DNA from: Lojkania enalia
Lineage: Eukaryota; Ascomycota; Dothideomycetes; Pleosporales
NCBI GenBank assembly: GCA_010094045.1
Contig: ML986586.1
Span: 348,859-412,858, forward strand
Reading direction: 5' to 3'
Length of the DNA: 64,000 nucleotides
Position 1 is the first letter of the stretch, and every line of letters starts with the position of its first letter. Under the pieces are notes generated by a model, which was given only the letters and a program-made list of their open reading frames with translations, did not search any database and was not told the origin of the DNA. This document shows positions 55,673 to 64,000 of this stretch, one piece after another. The position numbers and the translations under genes were made by a program.

Positions 55673-56707
55673 ATTGCTCTCAACCAGCGACCTGGACGCC
55701 CAGAGAGCCGGGAGACGCGATAAGGGATGGACGGGTTGAACGGGGCGTGCTTTCTCGGGTGAGTGGATACGAGATACGTAGACCTCGAACGTGCATTCGA
55801 GCAAGGCAGTAGTCACGAACTCGAACGCGTCTGCTTCTCTCTGGACATGGGCACATATTTGGACAAGAGCATGCGGGGATGTTGGATAGCCATTGGACGG
55901 GATGGCCTCGGCCGGCCTCACATGGGCTTGCAACCTGAGACACATATCGCCATCAAGGGGCCCGCAGGCGTCAACGGTTCCCCAGGCTTGGCCTGTCCCG
56001 TGCACAACGGAAGCGCAAGACTGCCCCCACTCGCAACTGCAGGCCCAAAGAGGGCTGTGGAGTCTGGAGGCGGCGGTGGCTGGTCGGAGCACGGGTGCCT
56101 GACGCATCGGCCCTGGGAGTGTGAGACGCGCCCTTATCAGAGGCGCGGCTTCCGTCTATCAGTTCTCGAGCTTCCCGCGTGATTGTGCTCGTCCGGGCTC
56201 GTGACCGGTCTCTAAGCCCTGGGGGCAGGCGGGCGGGAGCAATATATCCGGTATATCATTCTGGCCTGGAGGCGCGCGGTTTGCGGTTCCCTTCCTGTCC
56301 CATTTTCCCCACGCTTGCTTCCCTCTCCCCAATCAGGCTCTGTGTGTGTCGTTCGTCTCTCTCGCGTCCAGCTTCGAGCCGTGGGAGAGCGCGGCATCGA
56401 TGCACACCCGTCCAGACAAGCCGCAGTAAGCGAACGGAGACTGGCCTGCCTATCCCGCGTCGAGCCTAGCCTGCCCCAGCCGGCCTGTGTCCTCTTCTGC
56501 TCTACCCTGTTGTGACCTGCAAACCGCTGCGCTCCGCTCCGCTCTGCTCTGCTCTGCTCTGCTCTGCTCTGCGCTGCTCTGCGCTGCTCTGCGCTGCTCT
56601 GCTCCTCCACCTACGCCGTCCTCGAGGACCCTCGCTCGCAGAGTGGGAGAGAAGAAGAGAAGGGAAGAGAAGAGACGCCAGGCGCTTCCATCACGCACGC
56701 TCGCACC
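55673..56707. other. GC-rich intergenic and long 5' leader region of the CCCH gene
   Basis: About 1 kb. The last 200 bp before the ATG include a CTCTG/CGCTG pentamer repeat and a purine-rich run (about 56640-56675), suggesting a long 5' leader. Open frames on both strands are repeat-driven (poly-Ala/Arg/Ser) and not supported. Confidence 0.5.
56528..56604. repeat. pentanucleotide repeat (GCTCT/GCGCT)n
   Basis: Imperfect tandem pentamers, mostly GCTCT, with GCGCT interspersed in a regular higher-order order. It lies about 105 bp upstream of the CCCH gene start, probably in its leader or core promoter. Confidence 0.85.
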
Positions 56708-58839
56708 ATGGCTACGTTCGCCGCGAGCGGTCAGGCCGCGCCAGAGCTCGCAGATTCGCCCCACCACGAAATCCCCCCACCACAGCATCTCCAACACAAC
56801 CACAACAACGGCCCTTTCTCCCACCAGCTGGGCGCCGCGAATCCTCCCTTCGCCGCCCTCAGCGCCTCCAACCCGCCGCGGATCGGCCACCGCTCCTCGA
56901 CCGACCTCCGGCACGCCTCTGCGAACGGAGCCATGGCCAGCGCAAACGGCAACGGGCCCATGCCTGTGCCCGGCGGTCCGCACGCCCGCATGGGCAATGG
57001 CCATGCAGCAAACATGCGCGGAATGGGCTTCGACGGACCGCGCAGCCCGCCAAATAACAAGAGTAAGGCCCGGCCTGCGCTTTCTTTGCCTTCTGTGTTG
57101 ACGCAAGCAGGTACTTCGCACGTGCCCTGCAAATTCTACAGGCAGGGAGCGTGCCAGGCCGGCAAAGCGTGCCCGTTCCTGCACTCGGATGAGCCTCTGG
57201 CGGAGAGGGCCCCGTGCAAATACTTCACAAAGGTGTGGCCCTAGCAAGGCTATTTATGTTCATAGTCGTGCCCTGCTAATTTTTCCTCGAGGGAAACTGC
57301 AAGTTCGGTCCAAAGTGCGCTCTCGCCCACATCCTCCCCAACGGCCACATAGTCAACAGGAACAACCTGGCAGGCGGCCCTGGGGCCTTCAACCTGGGCA
57401 GCCGTGTCAATCTCCCCCATCCCCCGGAGCCCGCTCCCGGCAGCTCGCTTCTTACCATGCAGGCGCACATGCAACCGCCCGCCAACTACAATTATCCGCT
57501 ACAAGATGAATACTTTGGGAAGCAGCAGTATGACATGATACCCACCATCGATACCACCTTCACTTCGCTCCCTGGCTCGAACTATGGCTCACCTCCAAAC
57601 GAAGGCGGCCGCCTGCCCATCTCCCCCGTACAAAAGGGCCTCAGCGTGATGGATGTGCAGTTGCCGGCTTCGTTCGACAGTAACGGCATCTCCCATGTAG
57701 CCCGATACGGCCCTATCGCCTCGTCCATGCCGGCCGGCTTTGGCGCCAATTCCCCTCCATCTTCTTTCCAAGGCGACTCTCCTGCCCTGCGAAACCTGCG
57801 CGACTCGGCCTTCGGTGATGATTCTCGCAACAGAGCAGCCGCGCTGGGCTCCTCTCCGCCAGATTCAATTGAGCAGCCGCTGGGTAGAAGGATAATGCAT
57901 TCTGAAATGCGGGCGGCTGGGCGGAAAGGTATGCTCTCAGCCAGTGTTGGGGCACGGCCGCCGATGGCGGTCCACGACGACTGGGATGAGACGGATCTTG
58001 TAGGCCGGTTCGAGGAGGAACTGATTCCCAGCTCGCTCAACGATCTGCTCACTCCACAGGAGAAGATGCGCCGCTTTTCCCGGGATCACGGCGAGAACGA
58101 TGGCTCCCTCTCCCACAAGCACTCTCTTTCAAGGCTAGGGGCTTCTCCAACGACGTCGGATCTCAAGATGGGTTCTCCGTCGGCAGCGACGTCGTCTCCT
58201 TCCCGATTCCAGTCTCTTTGGGGCAAGTCTCGCCAGTCCAATGAAACGGGCGCGGAATCGGGTCTAGGAACTTCGCCCTTTGGTCACATAGGTTCTCCGC
58301 TCCGCAACTCGAGTTTGCACCCCGGCGCCAGCCCTTCATTACGTGCCGTCTCTCGACCTACAGCCAGCGAGGCAAACCCCTTTGTATCGTCACCCCCGAG
58401 GCAGGCATCGATGAGCATGATCAGCCAGCAACTACAGCGTACACGCTTGTCGTCCCGTGCTTCAGAGAATGCAGAGGCAGCCGGCCTCACTAGCAACCCT
58501 ATCCATCCTGGCGTCACTCGAGTCACGTCTGCGTCGAGCATGGGAGGCTCAAGCGGCCGTCTGGGCATAGACCGCGCGGTCAGCAACAGCAGCATTGGCC
58601 GTGAGCGAATCGAGGAGGAGCAGGGCTTGTTTAGCATGGAAGAGGAGGATGAATTGGACCGCGGGAAGGGAAAAGATGGCGCCTCGACCACCTCAAGCAC
58701 AAGCAACAAGCGTCTCAGTGGGCTCTCGTGGGGCAGCGCAGGCAAAGCGAGTCCTAGCATTGCTCCGATCGGTGGTCACCGACCTAACAATTCCTCTGGC
58801 TTGGGCAGGGATTCCGGACCGTGGGCAAACCCGTCCTGA
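56708..58839 (+). CDS. CCCH-type zinc-finger RNA-binding protein
   Basis: Contains two tandem CCCH fingers of the form C-x7-C-x5-C-x3-H: CKFYRQGACQAGKACPFLH and CKYFTKGNCKFGPKCALAH. The fingers are joined by a short acidic linker, and two fingers are the minimum typical of RNA-binding CCCH proteins. The N-terminal 118 residues are Pro/His/Asn-rich; the remaining 500 residues are disordered, Ser/Pro-rich with many SP sites, suggesting regulation by proline-directed kinases. Introns at 57063-57110 (48 bp, in frame, before finger 1) and 57233-57291 (inside finger 2) give 674 aa. It resembles fungal Lee1/Cps3-type proteins, but I would not assign a specific orthologue. Confidence 0.82.
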
Positions 58840-60173
58840 GGCGGTGAACCATCTAGAGCTCTACAAAAGGACTCTCATGCCAGCAGAGCTTCCGTGAATC
58901 GAAACCTGACCACGAACGATGTCCATGGTTCTATGCCCAAGAGCGCCGTTTTGCTTTCGTCGCTCGCTCCCTGAATGATGTACGGACCCATGATTTGGCG
59001 CATCCATCCGCGAGACTGACAACCACTTAATACTGAATGATTCAAACAGCTAATACCCCCCTCATGTGTTGGTGTTATCGGCATATAAAATTCGGTGGTA
59101 GCATTCCAAGAAGATAAAAAAAAAAAAAGGGGGGGTGGCAATATCTAGTACGGCATAAGCTAATTTCCACCACTCAAGTCAAGATTTTGAAAAGCACACT
59201 GGTTTCCGAGAGCTTGCATACTGGGCGTTCCTTCCTTTCACTCCGGCCCAAACCGTGACTCCACCATTTATGGTGTATATTTTGATTCTGATTTCTTTGT
59301 TTTTTTTTTTTTTTCCTTTTCCGCCTTGATGCCATTTAGCGACTATTCACGACATTTGCAACGAGATGTTCGATACACAAAATTCTGCGACTTTTCAACA
59401 AGATGATGTTTGCTTCGGCACTTTTCTCTGCTCCCGGCATTTGAAGCGTGGGCGGTAGCCTCCAGAGCTGGCGATAGGTCAAGCTTGGATCTGGCGTTTT
59501 CCCGGTGACCAGGCGGAATGGTTAGCATTTTGATATTTCAACGTGCGCGGTCGATTCAAACTAAACATTTGATATCAACCCTTGTTCGACTATCTTACCG
59601 ACGGCTCTTGGTTCCTGCGCGATTTTCTTCCATATCTCCCGGCCGTCCCAGTTTTTGCTTCGCTCGATCTTAGGACGTGGGTTGGCTTATGGCGACGTTG
59701 AACGGCATATTTCTCTATGGAACTGCCCTGGAGGTTCTTTCATGGATGTAAATGCTACTTGGGATATGAGGGGTGTGATAGATGATTAGCGCGCAGGTTT
59801 GAAGAGATGCTCGAAATGTATGCTATTAGGTAGATTAAGAATTAAATAGATATGTACGGCATTATGCATTAAGTTTTATTTAATGAGTGACCATGCCTGA
59901 TATTTGCAAGTTGGCTATTAATCCAGATGATCTTCAAGGCGTTGGTATGTTAGGAATACTCCGACACAACGTAGACTTGTTCCGCGCAAGCAAGCAAGTG
60001 AGCCCGCTTACGGTCTATGCGTGTATACAAAAGCGTTCAACGGAGCACAAAAAGTTGACATAGACTTGTTTTTTAGATCGACTTTGATTGACATTGAAAA
60101 ATACCTAGGTATATATATATATATATATAGACGAATATATATGACTGCCCATAAGACCAGCAAAGTCAAAAGG

Positions 60174-60209
<36 letters not shown>

Positions 60210-60225
60210 TTTCCATATCGACACA
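58840..60225. other. gene-free region between two convergent genes
   Basis: About 1.4 kb separating the CCCH gene (plus) and CFT2 (minus). It contains simple repeats: A12G7 near 59117-59136, a T run near 59300-59315, a TA run at about 60110-60130 and the A32T7 tract at 60174-60212. No coding frame was recognised. Confidence 0.5.
60174..60212. repeat. A32T7 homopolymer tract next to the CFT2 stop codon
   Basis: Thirty-two adenines followed directly by seven thymines, beginning 14 bp beyond the CFT2 stop. On the CFT2 strand this reads A7 then T32, and it would lie at the start of the 3' UTR. Read directly from sequence, although long homopolymers are prone to assembly error. Confidence 0.85.
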
Positions 60226-63120
60226 CTAAGCGTTCCCCGCGACAACAGCCAAGCTCTCGTAAATCTTCCTCCTGACCTTGAAAAAAGTGCCATTGTCCGT
60301 GCTACGAGGGTCCGCAAGACCGTACGCGCCACCATCGACCTCGATCTTGCCAGTGCGCGTCTTGCGCACGGCGACGGTGCCGTTGATGACCAGCGTGCCC
60401 TCGCCGCGGAACTCGGCCGTCATGCCGGCGGCCTGCATGGCCTTTCGTAGGTCAGCGAGGCGCATGTCGCCGACGTGGAAGGGCTGCGCGACGGAACGGT
60501 GCGCGGTGGAAGTGTTCTGGGGCACGACGTCGAGGATGGGCGTCGTGTCCAAGCGCTCCTCCTTCTCCGATCCTGGGGCGGGCGTTTCGAGCTTGACTTT
60601 CTTCTTCGCAGCGCCGTCCTCTTCCTGCTTGGGAGGGCCGTCGAGGGCTGCTGCTTCGAGGCGGCCGGTGATGGCTACGACGCCCAGCCCCCGGACTTGC
60701 TGCCAGTGCAGCTTGCGGACCATGTTGCGGCTCAGTTTGACGGTCCAGGCGTTAGTGTCAACGCTGGCATCTATGACGGTGCCGATGGTGGGCGTGTAGA
60801 CGTCGACGGCTGTCGACTCGCTGGCGCCGGCGTTGAGGACTTTTCTGCACTCTTCCGCGAGGTCGAGCGTTTCCGATTCCTCGCCTGCCACGAGGATGAG
60901 CTTCCGAGGTTTGATGAGAGGGAGCAACATTTGGATAGTTCGGCGGTCATGGAGGCCCGAGAAATCGACAAAGGAGATGCGGCAGCGGAGTTCAAGCGTT
61001 TCGGTGGCCAATATGACCTTGGACGGTCCGTCAACCTTGTCCGGATCATCTTCTGGTTCGCTCTCTGAGGAATCAGCGTCGCCAGCAGTACCGTGCTGTG
61101 TATCTCCATCTCTCCTACGTTTTGCGGCGCTGTTGGGCATCCGTCGTGCGCCATCGGCATTGACTGCAACCTCATCCCACTTCCTCTTCTGGCCAACTGC
61201 GTTCTCTTTCTTTGAGCCATCGCGAAGTACTGCTGCGGTATTGTGGTCTTCCTCGTCTGCACGAATATACTCTTCTGGTCTTATTAGGTCGCCGAATTCA
61301 TCAGCGCGCCGTCGCTTGGAAACATAGGGGAATATTTTCTCTCTCCCCTTCTTGCCTTGGACCTCATAGTCGTAGACATTCTTTCTTCGTATGAGGACGT
61401 TGATGCCTAGCTCGGCATCACTCAGTCCGAGCCTGTTGCGCGCGTGCTGCAATGTTGTCGCAGTATTCAGAGCCTTGCCCTGGTGCTCAATATCCGAGTC
61501 TTCGGACGTGGTCGATGTTGACTCCGATCTATCGTCTATGACATCTGCCGAGGACTCCAGTGCGGTGCTAGAATCGCCCTGCAAAGTGGTCTGTAACTGT
61601 CGTTGTCGGGCTAGAAATTGTTGGTATATGGGTAATTCATTGCCCTCTAGCGGCGCCACCTGCACGGACTGGATGACCACTTGATTACCGGTAGGATCAA
61701 CAACAGCAGTAGAAGGCGACTCTTGCCTAGCCGAGGCACTTTGTTCATTCCACAGCTCCCAGAGATACCTTCCTAATCCCTTTTCTTGCCCCGCTTTCTC
61801 GCCAACGCGCTCGGTGAGAACGATGAGATTGCGCTCGTCAGATGCAAGACTCTTGATTGCATCTTTCGAGAAACCCCATTCGAGGGATGTATCGCTTGCT
61901 AATATCACGCGCGGCTCCGTCCCCGCAAGCATCCGGCTAACCTTCGACTTCCGTTCCAAAAGGGTAATGTGTTTAAAGTCGAAAGGCGCCCGGACGGCCT
62001 GGTCGTCCTCGGCTTTGCTACTAGCGCCATGTCCCCGTGTACGTTTCTGCTCTTGCGCTTCTTGCGCACCACTTGCGGTTTCAAACTCTTTCACAATGCC
62101 TTCCTCCATCCACTCCAGCATACTTCGTACGTATCTCATCGTAGCACCGCCGGTTCTGCTGGCGAGATATATTCGAGTATTTTTCAACGAGCTGCTCCCG
62201 TCGGTATCAATTTCCTCCTTCTGCCATGTCTCTTCCAGGAGATATGCTAGTTCTAGTATACGTGCGCTCGAATCCGAAGGAATAAGCACAGAACCCCCCT
62301 TTCCCACCGTTTCTCGAATCATGAAAAGAAGTGCTTCATCTCTCTTATTGCGCTGTCCAGCAATTGTGACGAGGCCGGACCTTTTGCTACTGCAGATCAT
62401 GGCGGTTGGACGTCGAAGCTGCTCTAGGACCTCAGATCCTCCAGTACCGGGACCCCCAAGCCAGGCAGCTCCGGAGAGGACATGTTCTCTCGCCTGATTC
62501 CAATCGACAGCATACACCACTGATTCCATGCCATGTTGAATGTGCCATATGGTACCCCCAAGCGTATGGCCTGCACTGTAGGCAGTGATTGTAAGGCCGC
62601 TCAGTGGAGGAGAGAACGGCGATGGGAGAGGCTGGTGGGGTTGAGAGTACTTGAGAGGGTTGATCAGGCTGAAGTAGCTTGCGATCTCATCGGGTATCGG
62701 CGCCTGAAGGAGAATGTTCGGGTTGTTGCCATTCATAAATGATTGATAGGAATAGGCCGACTCGGTCAGCGCGTCGGTGGAAATTATCGAAGACGCGAGC
62801 GGGGTAGAAGCGTATAGATCTTGTAGTAGCGTTCGTCCTAGGGATACCACGGGTATGGTCGCATACACGGGGATGCGCGTGAATAGAGGAAAGTGCTTGC
62901 AGCAGTGCGCAAAGGCCCCTAGATGGGCGGTTGTCGCGTGGGTCAGCAGGATGAAGGAGAGCGTGGGAACGTGTTTCTCAATCTCCTTCAGCTTTTCGAC
63001 ATCGAAGCTCTCATCCCAGCCCACGTCAATGAGCACTTTGATTCCCCCATCGAACTCCAACAGCGACTGGGAGGCGGTCGACGCAGATTGCGCGCCGAGG
63101 AGCGGCGTAAAGTTGAACAT
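60226..63120 (-). CDS. CFT2: cleavage and polyadenylation factor subunit 2 (Cft2/CPSF100)
   Basis: Metallo-beta-lactamase/beta-CASP scaffold subunit of the pre-mRNA 3'-end cleavage factor, pairing with the endonuclease Ysh1. Single exon, 964 aa, starting MFNFTPLLGAQSASTASQSLLEFDGG. The lactamase motif 2 is degenerate: THATTAHLGAF (His61, His66) in place of HxHxDH, as expected for the catalytically inactive CPSF100 branch. Other features: SAGHTLGGTIWHI, VYAVDWNQAREHVLSGA, the beta-CASP region (SSARILELAYLLEETW), RMLAGTEPRVILASDTSLEWG, and a long acidic insertion with a nuclear-type basic patch (AKRRR). The C-terminal domain ends FKVRRKIYESLAVVAGNA. No introns, unlike its neighbours. Confidence 0.93.
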   Translation of the reverse strand: MFNFTPLLGAQSASTASQSLLEFDGGIKVLIDVGWDESFDVEKLKEIEKHVPTLSFILLTHATTAHLGAFAHCCKHFPLFTRIPVYATIPVVSLGRTLLQDLYASTPLASSIISTDALTESAYSYQSFMNGNNPNILLQAPIPDEIASYFSLINPLKYSQPHQPLPSPFSPPLSGLTITAYSAGHTLGGTIWHIQHGMESVVYAVDWNQAREHVLSGAAWLGGPGTGGSEVLEQLRRPTAMICSSKRSGLVTIAGQRNKRDEALLFMIRETVGKGGSVLIPSDSSARILELAYLLEETWQKEEIDTDGSSSLKNTRIYLASRTGGATMRYVRSMLEWMEEGIVKEFETASGAQEAQEQKRTRGHGASSKAEDDQAVRAPFDFKHITLLERKSKVSRMLAGTEPRVILASDTSLEWGFSKDAIKSLASDERNLIVLTERVGEKAGQEKGLGRYLWELWNEQSASARQESPSTAVVDPTGNQVVIQSVQVAPLEGNELPIYQQFLARQRQLQTTLQGDSSTALESSADVIDDRSESTSTTSEDSDIEHQGKALNTATTLQHARNRLGLSDAELGINVLIRRKNVYDYEVQGKKGREKIFPYVSKRRRADEFGDLIRPEEYIRADEEDHNTAAVLRDGSKKENAVGQKRKWDEVAVNADGARRMPNSAAKRRRDGDTQHGTAGDADSSESEPEDDPDKVDGPSKVILATETLELRCRISFVDFSGLHDRRTIQMLLPLIKPRKLILVAGEESETLDLAEECRKVLNAGASESTAVDVYTPTIGTVIDASVDTNAWTVKLSRNMVRKLHWQQVRGLGVVAITGRLEAAALDGPPKQEEDGAAKKKVKLETPAPGSEKEERLDTTPILDVVPQNTSTAHRSVAQPFHVGDMRLADLRKAMQAAGMTAEFRGEGTLVINGTVAVRKTRTGKIEVDGGAYGLADPRSTDNGTFFKVRRKIYESLAVVAGNA

Positions 63121-64000
63121 GACGGCCGAGTTCAGTCAATCAACCACGCTCAAGGGTTGCTGCGGAAGCACATTGTAGGCGCAGGGTATTCTACCGTCTA
63201 CTGAGCTGGGGCTTGATGCGGCAGCGCATGGCACAAGTGAAACCCTGATAGATGAAAGTGAGAGTGAATGGAAAGAACAAATGGGCGTCGTAATGTATTA
63301 GGTAAGATTACCAGCCACAGCCGCCACAGCAGCCGCAACCCGACTCCGGGATATTAGACAAACCCTAGAAACCCAAGGTTCAGGACTTGTACTACGTATT
63401 TGGCGCGTGCACTATCGTCTGGCTACCTATGAACCAAGATTATGACGTCTACAGTCGGCAGACCAGATCTGCATTCCATCGTGGATCCACAAACAGCCCG
63501 CATCCACGCTGCAAGCCATCATTTGACGTGGTGTCGAGGTCGAGCTTGCCCATGTCAAGCACGTGAGTTGCGGTATACCGGAAATGGCCTAGTACACAAC
63601 CCGAATGAAATCTACTGTACACCACGGCCAGCCAAGCTCCAGCCACTCTCGAACCCTTTGTCCCGAACTTTGCTCGCTGATCTCTTCCGCCGCGCTGGAG
63701 CGACTCAGCGGCCCGCTCAGGGACCACCCTCATCTCCGTAGCAAAGTTATCGTCCGATGTTTTGTCCCAACATGCAGCCGCCGTTGGTGCTTTCCGATCG
63801 AGTGGATGTTACTCACCGTTTGCCAACTCACTGGTACTCGCGTGCTGCCCTTCCGATGCTAAGGCGCAGGGAAACATGGAACCCCAAGGCCGAGTTGCGT
63901 GCTGCAGGCCAACTTGCAGCTCCCGCCTCGCGACACAGCGCGCGAGCCAACGATATCAAGCCATGGCCGCCCCAGTGTATTGACGCTAAAATATGCACGT
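63121..64000. other. gene-free right edge, with one possible terminal exon
   Basis: No conserved gene was recognised in the last 880 bp. Open frames at 63442-63741 (plus) and 63449-63733 (minus) lack features. A short minus-strand segment at 63308-63364 may be the last exon of a cysteine-rich peptide gene and is listed separately. Confidence 0.4.
63308..63364 (-). CDS. possible terminal exon of a small Cys/Gly-rich protein
   Basis: Preceded by a good acceptor (TTTCTAG), this 19-codon segment encodes GLSNIPESGCGCCGGCGW and TAA. Five cysteines among ten residues resemble the C-termini of small fungal cysteine-rich membrane or metal-binding proteins. A candidate donor GTAGCC lies near 63426, but no upstream exon with a convincing start was found. 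Very short, so chance is a real possibility. Confidence 0.25.
   Translation of the reverse strand, partial: GLSNIPESGCGCCGGCGW

Noticed and set aside
56450..57247. 265-codon minus-strand ORF across the pentamer repeat
   Set aside because: Driven by the repeat (Ala/Glu/Gln/Ser/Arg runs) and antisense to the well-supported CCCH gene.
1..64000. CRISPR arrays, phage or bacterial mobile elements
   Set aside because: The window is fungal nuclear DNA; no regularly spaced repeats, integrases or insertion sequences were seen.

Overview
This 64 kb window is nuclear chromosome from a filamentous ascomycete (Pezizomycotina). The genes are eukaryotic with short introns (about 45-115 bp, GT..AG with CTAAC/CTGAC-like branch sites). 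The gene set includes an ER Scj1 ending in HDEL, Cdc7, condensin Ycs4, Lro1, Rqc2, UsgS, Inp1, a DIM-2-like DNA methyltransferase and Cft2. Dense blocks of housekeeping genes alternate with gene-poor, AT-rich or repeat-bearing stretches. The species cannot be named from sequence alone.

Layout. Positions 1-3.7 kb are gene-poor, with a decayed spherulin-type cupin gene. Positions 3.8-16.6 kb hold SCJ1(-), MRPS17(+), CDC7(-), condensin YCS4(+), NAA30(-) and LRO1(+). Positions 17.8-21.0 kb hold two related cysteine-rich membrane proteins; the downstream copy carries three in-frame stops. Positions 21.3-28.8 kb hold RQC2(-), zeta-COP RET3(-) and a predicted mitochondrial helical-repeat protein(+). 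From 28.8 to 39.5 kb almost nothing conserved is seen: one small serine/proline-rich ORF behind a TATA box, microsatellites, a perfect 14-bp inverted repeat, a DUF2293-like pseudogene and another coding relic. From 39.5 to 49.7 kb are an unresolved secreted or membrane protein gene, INP1(-), usgS(+), a formamidase(+) and a DUF3431 protein(+). Positions 50.5-58.8 kb hold a DIM-2/Masc2-like cytosine methyltransferase, dihydroorotase (URA4) and a CCCH zinc-finger protein. The window ends with CFT2(-).

Working together. The genes belong to independent basic processes: replication and chromosome condensation, ER folding, COPI traffic, ribosome quality control, lipid storage, pyrimidine synthesis, pre-mRNA 3' processing. 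Five neighbouring pairs are divergent over 240-500 bp and may share promoters. The most coherent larger theme is genome defence. Several relics carry stop codons explained by CpA to TpA change in CAA/CAG codons, the signature of repeat-induced point mutation (RIP). The same window encodes a DNA methyltransferase of the class that methylates RIP-mutated DNA in Neurospora. The physical proximity may be coincidental. I found no unambiguous new system. The best leads are the cysteine-rich surface-protein pair, the DNA methyltransferase with an altered catalytic motif, a GC-AG intron inside the Cdc7 glycine loop, and a few unrecognised small coding candidates.
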